From Rosistilla oblonga (lineage in GTDB: Bacteria > Planctomycetota > Planctomycetia > Pirellulales > Pirellulaceae), in assembly GCF_007751715.1 (NCBI RefSeq), contig NZ_CP036292.1, positions 4,657,339 through 4,721,338 on the forward strand: DNA of 64,000 nucleotides. Reading direction: 5' to 3'. This document shows, in pieces, positions 37,301 through 44,449 of the stretch (position 1 is its first letter; every line of letters begins with the position of its first letter). The notes under the pieces are model-generated. The model was given only the letters and a program-made list of their open reading frames with translations. It did not search any database and was not told the origin of the DNA. The position numbers and the translations under genes are program-made.

Positions 37301-40300
37301 CCAATCTTCACCCGGCATAACATCACAACCAATGCCGACGGCGCAACCTCTGTCTCGACAGCTGACGTCGACGGGGACGGCGACATCGACGTCCTCACCA
37401 CATCCCATGGCGACAACACGGTCGCTTGGTACGAAAACGACGGCAGCGGAAACTTCACCAGACATGCTGTCTCGACGACAGCCGGCGGTCCCACCTCCAT
37501 CTCGACTGCCGACATCGATGGAGACGGTGATCTCGATATCCTCGCCTCCTCTCACCTCAGCGACAGGATCACATGGTATGAGAACAACGGTAGCCAAGGC
37601 TTTACAGCTCGCGTGATCACATCGTCGACCGATTTCGCAACCTCGGTGTCCACCGCTGACATCGATGGTGACGGCGACATCGACGTCCTCTCGTCATCGC
37701 GCAATGACGACAAGATCGCATGGTACGAAAACGACGGCAACGGAAACTTCACAACACATGTGATTACCAAAACCGCTGACGGCGTGCGATCTGCGACCAC
37801 GGCAGACGTCGACGGCGATGGCGATATCGACATCGTCTACGGATCTCGGGACAACAACACGGTGGCTTGGCACGAAAACGACGGCAACCAAAACTTCACC
37901 AAGCACGTGATCACTACCGAAGCGATAGGAGTCTACAACATCGCGGTGGCGGACGTCGACAGCGATGGCGACATCGACGTCCTCTCGGCCTTGTTCAACG
38001 GCAAGGCAGTAGTATGGCACGAAAACGACGGCAGCGGAAATTTCACCACACACGTGATTACCACGACCACTGACTCAGCGTCATCGGTGACGGCGGCGGA
38101 CCTCGACGGTGACGGTGACATCGACGTCCTTTCCACGTCGTATTTCGACAACACGGTGGCATGGTACGAAAACAACGGCACCGAAAACTTTACCAAGCAC
38201 GCGATCACGACCAACGCCAGGGGAGCCATTTCTGTCACGACCGCCGACGTCAACGGCGACGGCGACATCGATATTCTTTACGCGTCGTCCATCGACAATA
38301 CGATAGCGTGGTACGGGAGCGATCCAGGTCCGCTGGTCAACACGCTCGACGGCAACCCGACCTTCACCGAAGATGGCCCGCCCGTCGTGCTCGACGCGAA
38401 TGTCAAAATCTTCGATGCGGAACTGACTGTGTTGAACGACTTCGGCGGCGCATCGCTGACACTCGCCAGCAACGGTGGTGCCAGTCCAGACGACCTGTTT
38501 AGTGCGACGGGCAATTTGGCTTTCGTCGGAACGACCACTGGCAACATCGAATTTTCCTCGGCCGTCATCGGCACCTACAGCAACACCGCTGGAACGCTGA
38601 CGCTCACCTTCGCCGCGGGCGTCACTAACGCTCAGGTCAACGCGGCGATTCAGTCGATCGCCTACGCCAACAGCAGCGACACGCCGCCCGCAAGCGTTCA
38701 GATCGATTGGACCTTCGACGATGGCAACATGGGAGACCAGGGAACTGGCGGACCGCAGCAGGCAATCGGCAGCACGACCATCGATATCATCGCCACCAAC
38801 GATGATCCAGCCAACACCGGATCGCTACCGAACCAGATTAGCGTCACCGAGGATCTCAGCGGCGAAGTCGATCTGTCGCTGATCGACTTAAGCGACTCCG
38901 ATGCGGGCAGCAGCAGCCTGACGGTGACACTCACAACCAGTACCGGCGGCAACTTGTCAGCTGCCGCTGCTGCGGGCATTACAGTCGGCGGAACAAGCAC
39001 TGTGAGAACGTTGACTGGCAGCCTGACAGATCTAAACAGCTATCTGAACACCTCAAGCAACATCACCTACCTGCACGGCACGCCCGACACAAATGGCGAT
39101 GCTGCCGACACGATCCAGATCCACGTGACCGACAACGGCAATTCCGGATCAGGGGGCGGTGGGATCGTCGACCTCGGAACGTTTGACGTCGACATCACCG
39201 CGGTCAATGACGAACAAGTCCTGGCCGTCAACACAGGAACAACAGTCGCCGAGGGATCGACCGGCAACACGATCACCACGGCGATGTTGCAGACGACCGA
39301 TGTCGACAACACCAACGTGCAACTCGTCTACACAGTCGATTCGATTGCCGTCAACGGAACACTCTATCGCAACGCCGTCGCCCTCTCGGCAAGTGATACG
39401 TTCTCGCAAGCCGACATCGCGGCGGGGCTAATCACTTATGATCACAACGGTAGCCAGACAGCATCGGACAGTTTTACGTTTACAGTTGACGACGGAACGG
39501 GAACCACGACTTCGGCATCGTTCAACTGGACGATCACCAACGTCAACGATGCCCCGGTGCTTGCGTCGATCGAAGGAACTTCGCTCGCCCACACAGAAAA
39601 CGACGGTGCGGCGGCGATCACGTCGACGCTGACGCTCGCCGACGACGATGATACAAACATCGAATCGGCACTCGTCACAATTTCTGCTGGATATGTTAAC
39701 GGCCAAGACCTACTTGCTTTTGTCGATCAGAATGGAATCAACGGCTCATGGAACGTGGGTACCGGAACGCTGACGATGACCGGAACGGCGACGCTGGCGC
39801 AATACCAATCGGCACTTCGCAGCATCACCTACTCCAATTCCAGCGAACTGCCCGACACGACATCGCGCACGGTTAGCTTCACTGTCAACGATGGCGATAA
39901 CAACAGCAACACGGTCTCGCGGAACATCGCGGTCGCCAGCATCAACGACGATCCGACCAATGCGGGCAGTTTGCCTAGCGACGTCACGGTGACCGAAGAC
40001 GTTTTGAGTTCGATCGATTTGTCAGCGATCGATCTTTCGGACGTCGATCACAATGGCGGCTACTTGACATTGACTCTGACAACATCCACCGGCGGCAAGC
40101 TAACGGCGACGACCTCGGGTGGCGTAACGGTTGCCGACAGCGGATCAATGACCCTATCGTTGACCGGTACACTCGCCAACCTAAACACGTACCTCAACAC
40201 AACAACCGCGATCAAGTATCAGCACGCCACGACAGACCTGAACGGCAACGATGCCGATACAATCTCAGTGGCGATCACCGACAACGGCAACACTGGCAAT

Positions 40301-43015
40301 GGCGGCGGTGGAACGATCGACTTAGGAACGTTTAACGTCGACATCACCGCGGTCAATGACGAACAAGTCCTGGCCGTCAACACAGGCGCGACCGTCGCCG
40401 AGGGATCGACCGGCAACACGATCACCACGGCGATGTTGCAGACGACCGATGTCGACAACACCAACGTGCAACTCGTCTACACAGTCGATTCGCTTCCAGT
40501 TTACGGAACACTCTATCGCAACGCCGTCGCGTTGTCGGCCAATGATACGTTTACGCAAGCTGACATCGCTGCGGGGCTAATCACTTATGATCACAACAGC
40601 AGCCAAACAGCATCCGATAGTTTTACGTTTACTGTCGACGACGGAACGGGAACCACGACTTCGGCATCGTTCAACTGGGCGATCACCAACGTCAACGATG
40701 CCCCGGTGCTTGCGTCGATCGAGTCCGCTGTAATCGCCTACACGGAAAACGACGGAGCGGTGGCGATCACGTCGACACTGACGCTGTCCGACGACGATCT
40801 CGAAAACCTTGAATCGGCAGTAGTCCAAGTCACTGCGGGCTATAATTCGGACCAAGACATCCTTAGTCTTGCCGATCAGAATGGAATCAGCAGCTCATGG
40901 AACGCGGGGACCGGCACGTTGACGTTGACCGGTTCGGCAACCATTGCTCAATACCAGGCCGCACTTCGCAGCGTCACCTACACCAATTCCAGCGAACGCC
41001 CCGACACGGCGACTCGGACCGTTAGCATTACCGTTAATGACGGCGAACATGAAAGCAACACGTTAACGCGGCACATCACGGTTGCCAGCGTCAACGATGA
41101 TCCAAGCAACACTGGCAGCTTTCCGACTACCGGTACGGTGACGGAAGACGTTTCCAGTACTATCGACCTCTCGTCGATCGACCTCAGCGATCTCGACCAC
41201 AACGGTGGCGATCTAGTGCTGACAATCAGCACATCCAACGGTGGAACGCTTACAGATGGCGGGACGCCGGGACTTGTGCGCGCCCCATTGGATCCCACAA
41301 TTGCTTTGTTTCAGGGCTCTCTCAATGCGCTCAACGCGTTTTTGGACAACGTTGGCGCGCTCAAATACAAACACCCGACTCAACACATCAGCGGCACCAC
41401 TGCCGACGCGATCACCGTGACAATCCGCGACCTTGGCAATACAGGCACCGGTGGTGGCGGGACGATCCTGCTTGGAACGTTTGACGTCGACATCACCACC
41501 GTCAATGACGAACAAATATTAGCGGTCAATACGGGAACAACGGTCGCTGAAGGTTCGACCGGCAACACGATCACCACAGCGATGTTGCAGACGACCGATG
41601 TCGACAACACCAATGCGCAACTGGTCTACACCGTCGACTCGATTCCCGTCAACGGAACGCTCTATCGCAACGCGGTCGCCCTTTCGGCAAGTGATACGTT
41701 TACGCAAGCCGACATCGCAGCGGGTTTGATCACTTATGATCACAACGATAGCCAAACAGCAACCGATGGCTTTGCGTTTACTGTCGACGACGGAACGGGA
41801 ACCACGACTTCGGCAGCGTTCCACTGGACGGTCACCAACGTCAACGATGCACCCGTGGCGGTATCCGATCCAGTGGTTCCCACGAACCCTGCGTTTATCA
41901 CCAACGAAACAACATCGCTCGCGCGCGTCGACATTTTGTCGAACGACATCGATGCCGATCACGATCCATTGACGATCGTTCGGATCAACGGGAACACGTT
42001 CTCCGTTGGCGTGCCGATCACGCTTCCCAGCGGAGCACTGGTCACCGTGAACGGTGATGGCACGATCGATTTTGATCCCAACGGCCGTTTCGACGACTTG
42101 GCAGTTGGTCAATCGGCGCTCGATGGGTTTGCCTACACGATCAGCGATGGCCAAGGAGGCACCGACACCGGACAGGTGATCGTGACGATCAACGGAGAAA
42201 ACGAACCACCACAGATTGGCGACAGCAAGATCACGATCGATCCCAACACACCGACCGTGATTCCCGTGTTGGAAAACGCATACGACTCCAATGGAGATCC
42301 ATTAAGCGTGATCGTGATTTCGCAGCCCGACAACGCCAGCGTGGTCGTCAACTCCGACGGCACGCTGACCTTTACGCCGCACAAGGATTATGTCGGAACG
42401 GTCAGCTTCCGCTATCTTGTCGAAGATCCCTACGGCGGCAGCGCAACCGCGACGCTGCAAGTCGAGGTGCGGGCACAGTTCGTTTTCGACAATCTACACC
42501 AACCGAAAAACGGGTTTGACCGCGACGACAGCGGCCGATTTGCAGCCGGCGGAATAAACCGCTACGGAAGCCAAGGTGGCGACAGCGTCTACGCCGGTGG
42601 CAGCGTCGATTTCCGGCAACCGTTAAGCCAGCAGATCTATACGTTGGCTCCCGAACCGATCCTTTCGGGACAAGCCCGCTACGGCAGTCATATCGTCGGT
42701 CGGATCTACGATTCCAGCGGGCGTTTGATCGCCGAGAGCTTCACGATCGCCGACATCAGCGGAACTTGGTTGCTCCAGTTCCAAGGCGTGCGAAGCTTTG
42801 ACTATTATCGTGTCGAAATCGAACTGACAGACAATTACGGACACGATAGCTCACGCCTTAGCATCGGCCCGAGCAATTCGTCCTACCAGAGCTTGCAACC
42901 GCTGACGCAAACCAGCGAACCATTGACCGTGCAACGCGTAACCCGAGACACTCCGTCGCTTTCGTTGCAACAAGCGCATCGCGCGCTCAACAATCCGTTG
43001 GGTTTGGGGACCTAG
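31337..43015 (+). CDS. Giant LEPR-type surface protein: DUF4347, RTX, FG-GAP propellers, cadherin-like repeats
   Basis: The protein is 3,892 residues with no classical signal peptide. In order: a basic region with LEDRVMFDG at 33-41, a variant of the planctomycete LEPR-xLL motif; a partial DUF4347-like segment (about 80-140); a full DUF4347 domain (about 191-345; HLIGHGDG at 249-256, YGCDLAS with Cys296); short RTX repeats; a DUF642/anchor-C-like domain (about 402-555); RTX calcium repeats GGxGxD (to about 1025); two FG-GAP/VCBS blocks (about 1225-1575 and 1990-2330); cadherin/CSPG-like repeats (to about 3510); Ig-like VCBS domains; and a C-terminal domain from about 3716. It is probably a calcium-dependent adhesin. 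The divergent SecA-like/HlyD/TolC operon is the likely exporter. Confidence 0.9.
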   Translation: MKTNTPSTSTTSVRSAFNRDRSLRKRERLMEVLEDRVMFDGVPDGTLDPAAISQDEPLFEATADGPQTGDQSPESPTSAKQIVFVDKRVAGYEPLVADLTSNRESDVVFLNKQIDTLSQIADALADRNQVDGTIYDAVHLIETAAEGNAAADVVTIDPATITAAAAVHSGETNDPSAPNPASGVLVATVRTEVVVIDSAVQDAATMLAGLQGSADPSTNWIVVRIDPSTDGIQQISDTLARQSSVDALHLIGHGDGRGIDLGDTFLDVDSLSGYASDIALWGDALSHDADILIYGCDLASTADGRTLVEAIAALTAADVAASDDATGHELLGGDWQLEYVLGTIDTTILATSWSFDVSWYGTLATITGTAGADILEGTAAGDTIHGNGGNDILLGGIDLIDEGNFNSSATTTQMSVSGSNSGWTISAGNVDFLASDSGIALPNDPNDATLRAVDLNDATISRTVAGLTIGKTYNLAFFMAADGESSQTLEVGVVGQAMETMQVSMPPGNTLANIDWQVKLHTFTATATSHTIQFAATSGTVTAGAIIAGVRMVDSAASDGNDTIYGGDGVDLILAGGGSDSIYADDDNQQDLIDGGDGADTYYIESDNTADLYRDSGKTGVDQLHLTSNADSTYHITDEFSQALSGIDTIYDAYTTSYTTTLGSSTHASSVNWDFTGITLQYVEEIHGGMQDDTITFDYAGVGSPTTIHGNEGNDTITTGDGNETIYGGSGHDIIDAGNGDNTVNGDDGNDRLTTGSGRDTICGGNGVDTVLAGAGNDNLCVADDSETDIVDGGDGADIYFLYKNNTPDIYCDSGTDGAIDALYLYSTGESTYYLPDTFSLEKTGIDSIYDVFSYSTTYLGSELHATALNWDFRGILFFGVENIRGGTQDDTIQTDYAGSDGPTTIYGYGGNDTIMDGNASTTIYGGDGDDLIDAGGGTDTVYGEAGNDILWGGDNNDTIWGGDGDDAIYGGRGGDTMYGDAGNDYIEGGTSNDTMYGGDGDDTFDGGTGTGVDITHGEAGIDTVRYSDPVANYTLDYANYNGTDPSGYVRVSDNSVIGQDEGDNNDYGTVEFARFYDGTVAFLDDSFSADLLTTFDLPVTQTLYENSSLLFNAANGNLIAVADDPGEQLAITLAVSHGVLSLGARPPGISFTENDGILDQSMTFSGSLEDINIALDGLQFVPTTNFNGDTTLTLTAVNTTTSERETNRLTLTVLPVNSAPAFGDGTTVFDNHVVASNAVGASTVTTADVDGDGDLDIISGATTANEVAWFENDGHGSFVAHSISTSVAGVRSVAAADLDNDGDIDILAAAYDDGEIIWFENDGNQSFSQRTVSTLASTATSIFVVDLDADGDLDVLSTAESLDEVAWYENDGNENFSKHVIANDADGAAAVSSVDLDQDGDLDILSASANDNTIAWYENDGGQSFTKRIVSTASVAARAVAFADLDGDGDIDLLSTSAASQALVWHENDGDENFIAHTITTNVDGAVSVSTADIDGDGDIDVFSASLADNKIAWFQNDGNQNFTEFSISETASAAKAVTAADIDGDGDIDIVSAASGNDTIAWHENHIHKGLGRSVGYIEGEPAVRLAPDLEVRDPELEETDCGCGNFSGATVTLARDIEPKSEDLFSFVDGNGITRDGTMLLKRGQSIASFDLTTPGQLVITFTDANGEVPSLKDVNFILSQIAYEITGNEMPEHVDMRWTFDDGNSGGQGDGGSLFTTGLTTVVFTEVNDEQILAVKTGATIAEGSIGNTITTAMLQTTDLDNTAAEIVYTIDGAPTNGTLFRDGVALSANDTFTQSDIDAGLIRFDHNGSEDFSDSFDFTVDDGEGATTSAGFTWLVTSVNDPPVAADIESAPLSYTENQGAVAISSTLTVADVDDTQLESAVVAITAGYDAGQDQLDFVDQNGIVGAWDSGTGTLTLTGTATVAQYQSALRSVTYTNTSEQPSTANRTVSVHVNDGDRDGNPQSREIAITAVNDLPTFVAPGTPIFTRHNITTNADGATSVSTADVDGDGDIDVLTTSHGDNTVAWYENDGSGNFTRHAVSTTAGGPTSISTADIDGDGDLDILASSHLSDRITWYENNGSQGFTARVITSSTDFATSVSTADIDGDGDIDVLSSSRNDDKIAWYENDGNGNFTTHVITKTADGVRSATTADVDGDGDIDIVYGSRDNNTVAWHENDGNQNFTKHVITTEAIGVYNIAVADVDSDGDIDVLSALFNGKAVVWHENDGSGNFTTHVITTTTDSASSVTAADLDGDGDIDVLSTSYFDNTVAWYENNGTENFTKHAITTNARGAISVTTADVNGDGDIDILYASSIDNTIAWYGSDPGPLVNTLDGNPTFTEDGPPVVLDANVKIFDAELTVLNDFGGASLTLASNGGASPDDLFSATGNLAFVGTTTGNIEFSSAVIGTYSNTAGTLTLTFAAGVTNAQVNAAIQSIAYANSSDTPPASVQIDWTFDDGNMGDQGTGGPQQAIGSTTIDIIATNDDPANTGSLPNQISVTEDLSGEVDLSLIDLSDSDAGSSSLTVTLTTSTGGNLSAAAAAGITVGGTSTVRTLTGSLTDLNSYLNTSSNITYLHGTPDTNGDAADTIQIHVTDNGNSGSGGGGIVDLGTFDVDITAVNDEQVLAVNTGTTVAEGSTGNTITTAMLQTTDVDNTNVQLVYTVDSIAVNGTLYRNAVALSASDTFSQADIAAGLITYDHNGSQTASDSFTFTVDDGTGTTTSASFNWTITNVNDAPVLASIEGTSLAHTENDGAAAITSTLTLADDDDTNIESALVTISAGYVNGQDLLAFVDQNGINGSWNVGTGTLTMTGTATLAQYQSALRSITYSNSSELPDTTSRTVSFTVNDGDNNSNTVSRNIAVASINDDPTNAGSLPSDVTVTEDVLSSIDLSAIDLSDVDHNGGYLTLTLTTSTGGKLTATTSGGVTVADSGSMTLSLTGTLANLNTYLNTTTAIKYQHATTDLNGNDADTISVAITDNGNTGNGGGGTIDLGTFNVDITAVNDEQVLAVNTGATVAEGSTGNTITTAMLQTTDVDNTNVQLVYTVDSLPVYGTLYRNAVALSANDTFTQADIAAGLITYDHNSSQTASDSFTFTVDDGTGTTTSASFNWAITNVNDAPVLASIESAVIAYTENDGAVAITSTLTLSDDDLENLESAVVQVTAGYNSDQDILSLADQNGISSSWNAGTGTLTLTGSATIAQYQAALRSVTYTNSSERPDTATRTVSITVNDGEHESNTLTRHITVASVNDDPSNTGSFPTTGTVTEDVSSTIDLSSIDLSDLDHNGGDLVLTISTSNGGTLTDGGTPGLVRAPLDPTIALFQGSLNALNAFLDNVGALKYKHPTQHISGTTADAITVTIRDLGNTGTGGGGTILLGTFDVDITTVNDEQILAVNTGTTVAEGSTGNTITTAMLQTTDVDNTNAQLVYTVDSIPVNGTLYRNAVALSASDTFTQADIAAGLITYDHNDSQTATDGFAFTVDDGTGTTTSAAFHWTVTNVNDAPVAVSDPVVPTNPAFITNETTSLARVDILSNDIDADHDPLTIVRINGNTFSVGVPITLPSGALVTVNGDGTIDFDPNGRFDDLAVGQSALDGFAYTISDGQGGTDTGQVIVTINGENEPPQIGDSKITIDPNTPTVIPVLENAYDSNGDPLSVIVISQPDNASVVVNSDGTLTFTPHKDYVGTVSFRYLVEDPYGGSATATLQVEVRAQFVFDNLHQPKNGFDRDDSGRFAAGGINRYGSQGGDSVYAGGSVDFRQPLSQQIYTLAPEPILSGQARYGSHIVGRIYDSSGRLIAESFTIADISGTWLLQFQGVRSFDYYRVEIELTDNYGHDSSRLSIGPSNSSYQSLQPLTQTSEPLTVQRVTRDTPSLSLQQAHRALNNPLGLGT
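35020..36040 (+). repeat. First FG-GAP/VCBS propeller: seven 49-residue repeats
   Basis: This lies within the giant gene. Seven consecutive units each carry a DxDxDGDxD calcium-binding loop followed by (A/I)W(Y/F/H)(E/Q)NDG. The unit length is 49 residues (147 nt). Seven matches one complete beta-propeller of the integrin-alpha type. Confidence 0.8.
37310..38330 (+). repeat. Second FG-GAP/VCBS propeller: seven repeats
   Basis: This lies within the giant gene. Seven more DxDGDGDxD units have the same spacing, with the last loop altered to DVNGDGDID. The block is separated from the first by about 1.3 kb of cadherin-like sequence, so the two are distinct propellers, probably related by duplication. 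Confidence 0.8.
38801..41850 (+). repeat. Higher-order tandem repeat of about 1,147 bp in the giant gene
   Basis: A composite module of three sub-domains (beginning NDDP-NTGSLP, NDEQVLAVNTG and TENDGA-AITSTL) starts at 38801, 39947 and 41096, giving periods of 1,146 and 1,149 nt. The third copy lacks the last sub-domain. Stretches around 39184-39320 and 40336-40470 are almost identical in DNA, pointing to recent duplication or gene conversion. An older copy of the NDEQ and TEN sub-domains lies at about 36526-37280. Confidence 0.8.
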
Positions 43016-43040
43016 CCGCAGCAAGAGCGTGCCGCGGGAT

Positions 43041-43883
43041 TCAGGCGTTCGATCGCAAGCGATGAAACGTGGGTTCGCAGGGACGCGTTTTGTTCAGATT
43101 TTGCGAGTCGATCAACTGCAAGCGTCCATCGGGCCATTCGACGATCGCGCTGCAGTGCTCGATCCAATCGCCGGTGTTCAGATACGTGATCTCTTCGATC
43201 TGAGTGATCTCCGGCTTATGGATATGGCCGCAGACAACCCCTTCGCACTCTTGATCGCGAGCAAAGTCACACAACTGCTGATGGAAGCCGCTCTTTTTTT
43301 GGACACAGCTTTTCGCCCACAGCTTCAAACTGCGACTGATCAGAATCCCGCGGCCGCCAAACAAGCGAAGCACTGCATTGATGCTGCGATCGATCGCCAG
43401 CAACCCCTCGTAAGCAAACGATCCGACAAATGAAAGCCACTTCATTTGGCTCTCGACCATATCGAATTGATCGCCGTGCAAAACGGCCAACCGCTTTCCA
43501 TCGGCGCACTGATGGATGAACGAGTCGCGGATTTGCACCAGTCGGTAATCTTCGACAAAACTACGCAAGAAGGTGTCGTGGTTACCCGGTGTGTAATAGA
43601 TTTCGGTTCCCGATACGCCGAGATCGAATAATCGTGCGACCAAACGATTGTAAGCCGGTGTCCAACGGAGCTTGCGGCTCATGCGGCGATTGTCGACCAC
43701 GTCGCCAACCAAATAAATCTTTTGGGGCCAGCAACGTTCGAGCAGCTGCAACAGCGGTTCGACCTGGCAGAACCGACTGCCCAGATGGATATCCGAAAGA
43801 AACAGCGTTCGCGCGTCGGACAATTCCCAAGTTGCGGACGACGCGTTTCGATTTGAAACGATCGTTTGTTCTGTGCTTGTCAC
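43041..43883 (-). CDS. LpxH-like metallophosphoesterase (UDP-2,3-diacylglucosamine hydrolase family)
   Basis: The 280-residue protein has the complete calcineurin-like motif set: FLSDIHLGSRF (DxH), LVGDVVDN (GDxxD), TPGNHD (GNHD), AVLHGDQFD (HGD) and CGHIHKP (GHxH). The spacing resembles LpxH, which cleaves UDP-2,3-diacylglucosamine to lipid X in lipid A synthesis, although several planctomycete relatives have no proven substrate. It has no signal peptide. The gene converges on the giant surface-protein gene with a 25-nt gap and no visible terminator between them. Confidence 0.83.
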   Translation of the reverse strand: MTSTEQTIVSNRNASSATWELSDARTLFLSDIHLGSRFCQVEPLLQLLERCWPQKIYLVGDVVDNRRMSRKLRWTPAYNRLVARLFDLGVSGTEIYYTPGNHDTFLRSFVEDYRLVQIRDSFIHQCADGKRLAVLHGDQFDMVESQMKWLSFVGSFAYEGLLAIDRSINAVLRLFGGRGILISRSLKLWAKSCVQKKSGFHQQLCDFARDQECEGVVCGHIHKPEITQIEEITYLNTGDWIEHCSAIVEWPDGRLQLIDSQNLNKTRPCEPTFHRLRSNA

Positions 43884-44191
43884 GCAGTGCGACCTCTCTT
43901 ATGCCCACGGATCGGGGTACAAAACGCCAGCTTTTGGAGACGTCTCGCGAATGTCGTTCCCTCGTATCAGCTGCCATCGTCCGTGAACATGCAGATCGGA
44001 AAGTGTGGCCGCAGTGTACCAAGAATGAAATAGGGGGCGAAGTACAAAAAATGGGAAACATGCCCAACCGGGGATGGTTCGAAACCGGATGAGCCAACCC
44101 TTTTTCTGGCATGGAGCCCGAGGCTCGCTCACGCATCCGGCCGGTTTGGGCTACAATTCCCCCTTTTGCCCCCCAACAACGTCCCTTCCAA
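43884..44191. other. Intergenic region with possible promoter for DUF485-actP
   Basis: There is no gene in these 308 nt. TACAAT at 44152-44157 could be a -10 box for the symporter operon, but the -35 position is poor. A small hairpin, GAGCC-CGA-GGCTC, near 44114 lies just upstream. A sigma-54 site was looked for and not found. Confidence 0.35.
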
Positions 44192-44449
44192 ATGAATTGG
44201 AATGCCATGCAATCTCGGAATTCAAGGATCGGCCTGATCCTTTTCTTTTGCTATCTGCTGCTTTACAGCGGATTCGTATTTATCAATGCTCTCTCCCCCG
44301 ACTCGATGGATATGCAGCCGATCGAAGGCATCAACCTCGCTATCGTCTATGGGTTTGTTCTGATCGTCGGCGCGTTTGCGATGGCGCTGCTGTACGGTTT
44401 GCTTTGTAAAAATGAAGCTCCAAGCGACAACGATGGGGAGGCGAAATAA
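44192..44449 (+). CDS. DUF485 family small membrane protein
   Basis: The 85-residue protein has two transmembrane helices (IGLILFFCYLLLYSGFVFI and LAIVYGFVLIVGAFAMALLY) separated by a short loop, the DUF485 (YjcH) layout. Its gene overlaps the ActP-type symporter gene by one base (TAATG), exactly as yjcH precedes actP in enterobacteria, so the products probably work together. ATG at 44207 is an alternative start with a slightly better upstream GGA. Confidence 0.9.
   Translation: MNWNAMQSRNSRIGLILFFCYLLLYSGFVFINALSPDSMDMQPIEGINLAIVYGFVLIVGAFAMALLYGLLCKNEAPSDNDGEAK

Noticed and set aside
44110-44160. Sigma-54 promoter upstream of DUF485-actP
   Set aside because: TGGCAT is present but the matching TTGC element at the required spacing is not.
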